NCBI GenBank assembly: GCA_965369605.1
Contig: CBDURE010000019.1
Coordinates: forward strand, 1-37,653
Direction: 5' to 3'
Length of the DNA stretch: 37,653 nt
Source of the DNA: JAGGVT01 sp965369605
GTDB taxonomy: Bacteria > JAJVIF01 > JAGGVT01
Under the pieces are notes generated by a model. The model made no database searches and had not been told where the DNA came from. It saw only the letters and a program-made list of their open reading frames with translations. How positions within the stretch are numbered: position 1 is the stretch's first letter; the number at the start of each line of letters is the position of its first letter. The translations under genes were made by a program, and so were the position numbers. Of the stretch, positions 32,901-37,653 are shown piece by piece.

Positions 32901-33635
32901 GGTGACAATATTGTTGGATACCACTGGGATTTTGGCGACCTTTCAGGTGAATCCGATGAGATAGCTCCAGAATACACGTTTAACAATATGGGAACATATT
33001 TCGTAACTCTTCAGTTAACTGATGATGGTTTGCCAGCTGAATCCGGATATGGGGTACAAGGCATATATGTAGATGTCAACGTACCTCCAATTCCTGTTAT
33101 GGAAGCTGATATTCTCGAAGGCGAACAACCGCTTACCGTCCAATTTACCGGAGAGAATTCCTATGACCCGGATGGCATAATTATCCTGTACTTATGGGAT
33201 TTTGGAATGGGTTCTTCTTCGGAAGAGCCAAATCCTGAGGTTACATTCTATTCTGACGGTGAGTTCATGGTCGTTCTCAGCCTCATTGATGATGCTGCCC
33301 CTCCGGGAATGGCAATGGATTTCCTTACAGTTAACGTTTCAAAGTGCGCGACAAACGATCAACCCAACGCGGAAATTATTGCAATACCAACTTACGGCTC
33401 CGCGCCGTTAACTGTGGACTTTTCCGCTGAATCATCAGCTGACCGGGATGGTGAAGTAATTGAAGTACTCTGGAACTTCGGAGATCCCGATGTTCCTGGT
33501 GGCGGTGAAAGCACGGATTTCGTCACGCAACACACCTATAATTCCCCTGGCAGCCACAAGGTTACGCTGCTCGTTTGCGATGATGGAACTCCGCAGCTTT
33601 GTGACCTGGAAATTGTGTTTATCGACATCATGTAA
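29925..33635 (+). CDS. Large surface lipoprotein with eight PKD repeats
   Basis: A 1236-residue protein with a lipoprotein signal (lipobox LTGC, Cys21), a low-complexity GGGG and proline/glutamate-rich stalk (about 22-62), a unique domain of about 420 residues (70-490) that I do not recognise, and then eight PKD domains to the end, starting near residues 493, 588, 682, 781, 867, 961, 1052 and 1144. Each has APLTVxFDxxxSYDPDG and a WDFGD motif. PKD units are spacer or binding domains, often in glycan-binding or adhesive proteins. It starts at TTG 29925 with GGTGA before it. A strong terminator follows it. It is probably exposed on the cell surface. Confidence 0.9.
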   Translation: MLNKIVPIFIMILILMGLTGCSGGGGSDNPTAPYLPPSGEPPEEPEDPLFPYLPDEEEEPLPDRVGGIYYETSTAQYGRAIIPGFERADKRSQAYLPMRVAVVESDGDPLKHKIVRRILVGDEYILIVWDPTGFYNPRFIHSEAISRTLAADIDERSAMLSEYLGVENPATTNIGIGAESIDISIGLDRISELESSSISTYASFFTDENLLGIFASLLESNVFGGNIVKFHGTYGQYQLGQTISTMVDDGALIMIGGYVDLADHLLSTFQMGTPDDAFSEESNLINSFVYPRIPTESENCMTVFSSFLQVTEGTDPGAVSSAFENVFFNHPFRHLLGGEQRYMVINFRPVVDVDPEIITAPIVRTQNLIVILPIDPLALNLEPGDGSFLFSSGVTKIFQVTAHYSLGATYTLTPNPTESNWFRNRIITNVEPILPGDVIANPGQGLLPSATFLSELDRFVSVTHITRDYSNDAKLHLKSNVISITPQGGSVSNLPPDLSSVRAVPSEGRAPLTVTFDATGAVDADGEIISYEWNFGNPDIQGGGTDVGAAVNHMYGTPGVRTALLTVKDDGVPQNTIMKQLTINITANQPPIAVISEILVTEGMAPFTVQFDGTASHDPDGQIAEFRWDFGEGVPSPLAAPEHTFYIDGDYLVTLRVTDNGPSPPKYNEDSVWIHVLPESTNTAPVAKFIADPQAGQAPLTVQFDSSQSYDPDGHNLTYEWFFGDMGIIGGGMSQDPNPVHTYDQPQNAIVTLKVTDDDTLYPLDNTFQLEIEVLDIVNENPVPLFTIIPDSGMATLTVDFDASDSYDPDGNITGYSWDFGDGGNAFGHIVQHDFTADGIYEISLIVGDDAAPPGTGMAMGEVVVGNTKPIAVIEADIFEGEAPLVVNFDATGSYDDDGDNLTYYWDFGDEEFSSDAVVQHTFQIPMDYTVTLVVLDDHGTPKNLEGVDTALISVTEPPPNAPPVVIIGTDNHFGSVPLTVQFDCVASYDPDGDNIVGYHWDFGDLSGESDEIAPEYTFNNMGTYFVTLQLTDDGLPAESGYGVQGIYVDVNVPPIPVMEADILEGEQPLTVQFTGENSYDPDGIIILYLWDFGMGSSSEEPNPEVTFYSDGEFMVVLSLIDDAAPPGMAMDFLTVNVSKCATNDQPNAEIIAIPTYGSAPLTVDFSAESSADRDGEVIEVLWNFGDPDVPGGGESTDFVTQHTYNSPGSHKVTLLVCDDGTPQLCDLEIVFIDIM

Positions 33636-33666
33636 ATCGCGTGTCTTTTAATTTATTTAAAACCAC

Positions 33667-33699
33667 AAACTCCCGCTCGTTAATGAGCGGGAGTTTTTT
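33667..33699 (+). terminator. Rho-independent terminator of the PKD lipoprotein gene
   Basis: A 12-bp stem (33667-33678 with 33685-33696), loop of six, followed by T's, 31 bases after the stop codon. Confidence 0.9.
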
Positions 33700-33705
33700 C
33701 ATGGA

Positions 33706-33732
33706 AAAACCGGACAGGTAATGTCCGGTTTT
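33706..33732 (-). terminator. Rho-independent terminator of the tRNA-Trp transcript
   Basis: An 11-bp stem (33706-33716 with 33722-33732) with a five-base loop. Read on the minus strand it is followed by a run of T's, and it lies ten bases beyond the 3' end of the tRNA, back-to-back with the PKD terminator. Confidence 0.8.
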
Positions 33733-33742
33733 GTTTTCAAAT

Positions 33743-33815
33743 TAGGCCCGGAAGGAATTGAACCCTCAACCTCTGGTTTTGGAGACCAGCGCTCTACCAA
33801 TTGAGCTACGAGCCT
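33743..33815 (-). tRNA. tRNA-Trp (anticodon CCA)
   Basis: The 73-base cloverleaf on the minus strand has a 7-bp acceptor stem (AGGCTCG with CGGGCCT, one G-T pair) and a D arm GCTC/GAGC. The anticodon stem CTGGT/ACCAG has loop CTCCAAA, giving anticodon CCA. The T arm is GAGGG/CCTTC with loop TTCAATT, and the discriminator base is A. No 3' CCA is encoded, so it is added after transcription. Confidence 0.94.
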
Positions 33816-33863
33816 TTACTAATATAAAATCTACCGTATGAAGCCGCATTTTGCAAGTCCAGG

Positions 33864-35783
33864 TTAATCACCTGAATACAATTCGCTTTCCCTCTTTTCA
33901 ATTTCATTGTGAATATCATCAGCCTCAAGGTTCAGAGTATCAACCTCTTTTTTCAAATCCGCGCATTTTTTCCAATCCTTTGAGACATCCGGATTGGACA
34001 TCTCGACATGCAGTTTTTCAATCTCCTTTTCGATAGTCTCCAATCTGCCATATAGTTCCTCAATACGATTAACCTTATAGACATTCACCTTTTTCGACCT
34101 GGCAGTTTTTTTCTTATCTGTTTTATCCAATTTGCCGGATGATTTATCCTTTTCCACACTTTCTGATTGAGCAATTTCCTCTGCTTGCTTTTCACGCATG
34201 TAAGCGTAGTTACCCAGATATATCTTTCCTTTACCGCCTTTCATGTAGAGAGTTCTGTCTGCGAGACGGTCAAGCATGCGCCTGTCGTGAGAAACAAGAA
34301 TCAAAGTTCCAGTGTAGTTTTCAAGCGACATTTCAAGCGCCTCGGACGCGATTATATCAAGATGGTTTGTCGGCTCATCCAGGATAAGAACGTTTGGCTT
34401 TTTGGCGATAAGAATCGACAGCGCGAGTTTGCTTCTTTCACCGCCACTTAGGTTTGAAACAGGTTTATCCAAATCATCAAGATTGATATAAAACCCACCC
34501 AGAAATTGTTTGCACTCATCGATTTTCCAATCAGGGAAATGCTTTTGAAAAGCCTGAAGGAAATTATCGTTCTCATCTAGTTCGATTCTATCCTGCGCGA
34601 AATAACCGATTTCAGTATTTCCACCCCAACGGTATGTTCCGCTGTCCAATGTGTCGCGACCCATAAGGCATCGAAGAAGCGTCGATTTCCCCTGCCCGTT
34701 TCTGCCTGTAATAGCGAATTTTTCTCCCTTCAAAATGGTGAATTCCAATTCACTGAACAATTGCTTTCCGACGTATGATTTCCCAGCGTTGTTAACCTCA
34801 AGAACTTTTGTAAACGATTGGTCGCCGCTGTCAATATGAATTGAAAACGACTTCTGGCCTGAACGGGGACGTTTCATGGGAGTAATCCGTTGAAGGGTTT
34901 TCTCGCGGCTTTTCGCCTGTCTGGAGCGTCGCTTGTCCGCTTTCCATCTGTTGATGAATTTCTTTAGCCTGACTATTTCCTCCTTCTGGCGTTTATACTC
35001 CTTCCATTCGCGCTCGATTTTCTCGCATTTCAAGCGAAGGTAATCGCGATAATTGCCGGTGTAGCTGGTAATTGCGCCAACATCAAGCTCGAGTATTACC
35101 TGTGTCGTGTTGTCGAGAAAATATCGGTCATGGGAAACCATCAGGCACGCGCCTTTGTATTCCCGGATAAACGATTCAAGCCATTCGACGCTTTCGATAT
35201 CGAGATGGTTTGTTGGCTCATCCAACAGCATTAGATTCGGCTTTGAAATCAGCAGCTTTCCGAGAACGAGCCTTGTCCTTTCACCGCCCGACAGGTCTTT
35301 CACGCGTTTATCAAAATCCTCCTCAATAAATCCAAGCCCTTTTAGAGTCTTTTGAACCTCGCCCTCGTAATTGTAACCGCCGAGAAAAAGGAATCGCTCC
35401 TCAAGGTCGGCGTACTCTATTGATAGTTTTTCAATCGCTTTTGAATCAGTTTCAGAGTTAAGGCGTTTAATAATCTGTTCCATATTTACGCTGATATTTG
35501 TAATCTCAACACCGGCAGAAAGGGCATCATCAAGAAGCTGCAAATCATCTGAGACGGTATAAAACTGGTCCAGCATTCCAAGATGAAAGTTTCTTATGGG
35601 TGTTTCTATAACGCCTTTGTCATACTCCTCCGTACCGCCTAATATGTTCAAAAGAGTTGTTTTGCCTGAACCGTTTGGACCAATCAACGCGACTTTACGC
35701 CCGGGTCCCACAGTGAAATTCACCTGTGAAAACAAGAGGCGTTCGCCAAAGCGCTTTTCCAGATTTCTTACAATCAGTGTCAT
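33864..35783 (-). CDS. ABC-F family ATPase (Uup/EttA-like)
   Basis: The 639-residue protein has two ABC ATPase domains and no membrane part. First: Walker A GPNGSGKT (35-42), LSGGE (164-168) and DEPTNHLD (188-195). Second: GRNGQGKS (360-367), LSGGE (445-449) and DEPTNHLD (469-476). Between them is the charged linker (about 250-310) that reaches the peptidyl-transferase centre in ABC-F proteins, and a C-terminal coiled coil (about 570-639) like that of Uup. ABC-F proteins bind the ribosomal E site and help with stalled translation or antibiotic protection. The ATG overlaps the trmFO stop (ATGA), so they are coupled. The exact subfamily cannot be fixed by eye. Confidence 0.93.
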   Translation of the reverse strand: MTLIVRNLEKRFGERLLFSQVNFTVGPGRKVALIGPNGSGKTTLLNILGGTEEYDKGVIETPIRNFHLGMLDQFYTVSDDLQLLDDALSAGVEITNISVNMEQIIKRLNSETDSKAIEKLSIEYADLEERFLFLGGYNYEGEVQKTLKGLGFIEEDFDKRVKDLSGGERTRLVLGKLLISKPNLMLLDEPTNHLDIESVEWLESFIREYKGACLMVSHDRYFLDNTTQVILELDVGAITSYTGNYRDYLRLKCEKIEREWKEYKRQKEEIVRLKKFINRWKADKRRSRQAKSREKTLQRITPMKRPRSGQKSFSIHIDSGDQSFTKVLEVNNAGKSYVGKQLFSELEFTILKGEKFAITGRNGQGKSTLLRCLMGRDTLDSGTYRWGGNTEIGYFAQDRIELDENDNFLQAFQKHFPDWKIDECKQFLGGFYINLDDLDKPVSNLSGGERSKLALSILIAKKPNVLILDEPTNHLDIIASEALEMSLENYTGTLILVSHDRRMLDRLADRTLYMKGGKGKIYLGNYAYMREKQAEEIAQSESVEKDKSSGKLDKTDKKKTARSKKVNVYKVNRIEELYGRLETIEKEIEKLHVEMSNPDVSKDWKKCADLKKEVDTLNLEADDIHNEIEKRESELYSGD

Positions 35784-37096
35784 GCCAGATTATTATCCGC
35801 GATGAATTTGCTCAAAATATCCAATGATCGTTCAGCCAATTTTTCTCGCCTTTCCCGCCGTCCTCGAATCCGCTTTTCCAAAGGTGGCACTATTCCGAAA
35901 TTGACTTTCATCGGCTGAAAGCTTTTGCCTTCAAAGTTAATAAGAGATGATGCGAACGAGCCAAGTATCGTTTCCTTGGGAAAGAGAATCGGCTCTTTTT
36001 CGTTTATGATTCGCGCAACATTGATTCCAGCGCATGTTCCCTGCGCGATGGCTTCGAGATAACCCTCGCCGCCTGTTACCTGACCTGCTGTAAATATTTT
36101 CGAATCCGATTTCAGGCGTAAATATTCATCGAGCAGTTTAGGGGCATCCATGAAGAAATTTTTATGCATGTGCCCGTAACGCACGAATTTCGCATCTTTG
36201 AGCGCGGGAATCATACTGAAAACCCGTTTCTGTTCCGGGTATTTAAGCCGTGTTTGGAAACCGACAAGATTCAGATGCCGTCCCTCTTTATCCTCACGAC
36301 GAAGTTGCACGATCGCGTAATATTTTTCTCCCGTTTCAGGATGGCTCAATCCTACCGGTTTCATCGGACCAAATCTCATTGCCTCGGAATCACGCATCGC
36401 GATAATCTCAATTGGAAGGCATGATTCAAACAATTTATCCGGCTCGAAATCTTTTATCTCAATGCGTTCAGCATCGACCAACGCCTTGTGAAACAGGTTG
36501 AATTCACCGATTTCCAACGGGCAGTTCAGATAATCATCGCCATCCGGATCTCGCCTGTTTGCCCAGAAAGCGCGCGACATATCGAGAGATTCAAGTGTTA
36601 CAGTTGGGGATGTCGCATCGAAAAAGTAAAGGCCATCGCAGCCGGCAATTGATTTAATATCCTCCATGAGAGCATCGCTTGTAAGTGGGCCGGATGCCAG
36701 AATCACAATCGTGTCGCGGGGAATTTTAGTAATCTCCCCTCTTTTCAATTCGATATTTGGATTTTGCTCAAGGCTTTTTGTAACCGCGGATGAAAAGCCC
36801 AGCCGGTCAACAGCAAGCGCCTGTCCTGCGGGTACCGCGTTTGATTTGGCGATTTGAAGAAGTTCGCATCCAAGCGATTCCAGCTCTGACATCAAAAGTC
36901 CGTTCGCGCTGAAATTCCTCATGCTTCCAAACGAATTTGAACAGACAGGTTCAGCCAGATCACCGGTTGAATGGGCCGGGGTCATTTTATCGGGTCGCAT
37001 CTCGTGGAGGATAACGGGAATATCTCGCGCCGCCAGTTCAAGCGCCGCCGCGCTGCCCGCGAGTCCTCCACCGATTATTGCTACTTTTGAATTCAT
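35780..37096 (-). CDS. trmFO: tRNA (uracil-54 C5)-methyltransferase, folate- and FAD-dependent
   Basis: TrmFO makes ribothymidine at position 54 of tRNA using methylene-tetrahydrofolate and FADH2. The 438-residue protein begins with the FAD-binding GGGLAG (9-14), has AHSTGDLAEPVCSNSFGSMR with C52, and FESCLPIEI with C226, which match the catalytic cysteines of the B. subtilis enzyme (53 and 226). GEGYLEAIAQG near the C-terminus is typical too. It overlaps rpiB by one base upstream and the ABC-F gene by four downstream. It shows that this organism uses the folate route for T54 rather than TrmA. Confidence 0.95.
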   Translation of the reverse strand: MNSKVAIIGGGLAGSAAALELAARDIPVILHEMRPDKMTPAHSTGDLAEPVCSNSFGSMRNFSANGLLMSELESLGCELLQIAKSNAVPAGQALAVDRLGFSSAVTKSLEQNPNIELKRGEITKIPRDTIVILASGPLTSDALMEDIKSIAGCDGLYFFDATSPTVTLESLDMSRAFWANRRDPDGDDYLNCPLEIGEFNLFHKALVDAERIEIKDFEPDKLFESCLPIEIIAMRDSEAMRFGPMKPVGLSHPETGEKYYAIVQLRREDKEGRHLNLVGFQTRLKYPEQKRVFSMIPALKDAKFVRYGHMHKNFFMDAPKLLDEYLRLKSDSKIFTAGQVTGGEGYLEAIAQGTCAGINVARIINEKEPILFPKETILGSFASSLINFEGKSFQPMKVNFGIVPPLEKRIRGRRERREKLAERSLDILSKFIADNNLA

Positions 37097-37554
37097 TATT
37101 GTGGATTCAGCCCGTTGTTTTCGTAATCGCTTATCTGCTTGCGCCGTCTGATGAATCGCTCGTCGCTATCCGCATCGGTATCCAGCCAGACTTTGAGAAT
37201 CGCTTTCGCAGTTTCAATCTCAATAAAATTGGCACCGAAGGCAATTACATTCGTATCGTTGTGCTCCCTCGACATTCGCGCCTGATCTTCGTTCATCGGA
37301 GCGAATGCAAACACTCCCTTGACCTTGTTTACGGCAACGGTAACTCCAACGCCAGAGCCGCAGATTACCACACCCCGATCAAATTCTTCTGACACAACCG
37401 CCTCCCCTACTTTAAATGCGGCGATTGGATGGTCGGATGACTGCTCATCATGAAATCCCATGTCTGTTACTTCGTGTCCGAGTGTCCTTAGGAAATCGAG
37501 CAGTGCAAGTTTGAGTTTGTATCCTCTATGGTCATTTCCGATTGCGATTTTCAC
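37096..37554 (-). CDS. rpiB: Ribose-5-phosphate isomerase B
   Basis: RpiB interconverts ribose-5-phosphate and ribulose-5-phosphate in the pentose phosphate pathway. The 152-residue protein has NDHRGYKLK (7-15), C65 in VICGSGVGV (catalytic base region) with the anion-hole GSGVG, NKVKGVFAFAP and SREHNDTNV (H98), as in the family. It starts with GTG, with GGAG eight bases upstream. Its stop overlaps the trmFO ATG by one base. It heads a three-gene minus-strand run ending in the ABC-F gene. Confidence 0.94.
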   Translation of the reverse strand: MKIAIGNDHRGYKLKLALLDFLRTLGHEVTDMGFHDEQSSDHPIAAFKVGEAVVSEEFDRGVVICGSGVGVTVAVNKVKGVFAFAPMNEDQARMSREHNDTNVIAFGANFIEIETAKAILKVWLDTDADSDERFIRRRKQISDYENNGLNPQ

Positions 37555-37618
37555 GTTAAGACTCCATGTTTTGTTGATGAAGCATTGTAAAAGGAAAAAT
37601 TGTAGCCCGGTTTCTCAT

Positions 37619-37634
37619 GAGGCTGTCTCAAAAG
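37619..37634. other. Sequence resembling an insertion-sequence end
   Basis: GAGGCTGTCTCAAAAG resembles the terminal repeat of some IS1182-type elements. No transposase and no second end is in the window, so it may be a remnant or chance. Confidence 0.2.
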
Positions 37635-37653
37635 ATTGCAAAGGTTAAATAAT

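Noticed and set aside
34351..34359. TGATATAAT on the minus strand inside the ABC-F gene
   Set aside because: It encodes the L-D-I-I-A stretch of the second ATPase domain; no gene start lies near.

Overview
The window comes from the chromosome of an uncultured-looking, probably Gram-negative bacterium. It has exported lipoproteins with lipoboxes, a TolB-like propeller lipoprotein, a membrane-anchored HtrA protease, a multi-PKD lipoprotein, Shine-Dalgarno (GGAGG) starts and frequent TTG/GTG starts. I cannot name a phylum from the sequence. TrmFO in place of TrmA, and the mix of B12-radical-SAM, PKD and TPR proteins, suit a deep-branching or candidate phylum, but that is inference.

Layout. 0.1-0.9 kb: a HAD-IIA phosphatase (minus). 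1.1-6.6 kb (plus): prfB with an intact programmed +1 frameshift, folP, folK, a small membrane protein, a Nit-type amidase, then an AAA ATPase/DUF4276 pair that looks like an acquired defence-type module. 6.6-8.3 kb (minus): a GNAT and a metallo-beta-lactamase-fold hydrolase. 8.4-11.0 kb (plus): a TPR protein and a STAS/receiver fusion. 11.0-14.2 kb: an exported two-repeat protein (minus), a GYF_2 membrane protein (plus) and a TolB-like lipoprotein (minus). 14.3-20.8 kb (plus): a GT-C membrane glycosyltransferase, a secreted NHL-type protein, HtrA, a TPR lipoprotein and a small membrane protein. 20.8-27.6 kb (minus): four overlapping genes, radical SAM, nucleotidyltransferase-methyltransferase-methyltransferase fusion, GT-C glycosyltransferase, radical SAM. 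27.7-29.5 kb: an OsmC-like protein (plus) and prfA (minus) around a palindromic mobile-looking repeat. 29.9-33.6 kb (plus): a 1236-residue lipoprotein with eight PKD repeats. 33.7-37.6 kb (minus): tRNA-Trp(CCA), ABC-F ATPase, trmFO, rpiB.

How the genes relate. Both class I release factors lie here, and RF2 carries its autoregulatory frameshift. FolP and FolK make dihydrofolate precursors, and TrmFO uses methylene-tetrahydrofolate to methylate tRNA U54. The least explained parts are the four-gene B12-radical-SAM/methyltransferase/glycosyltransferase operon, which looks like a pathway for an unknown (glyco)lipid or metabolite, and the ATPase/DUF4276 pair. Promoters here often seem to use an extended -10 of the form TGATANAAT. 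Several intergenic gaps carry palindromic repeats, some of which recur within the window.
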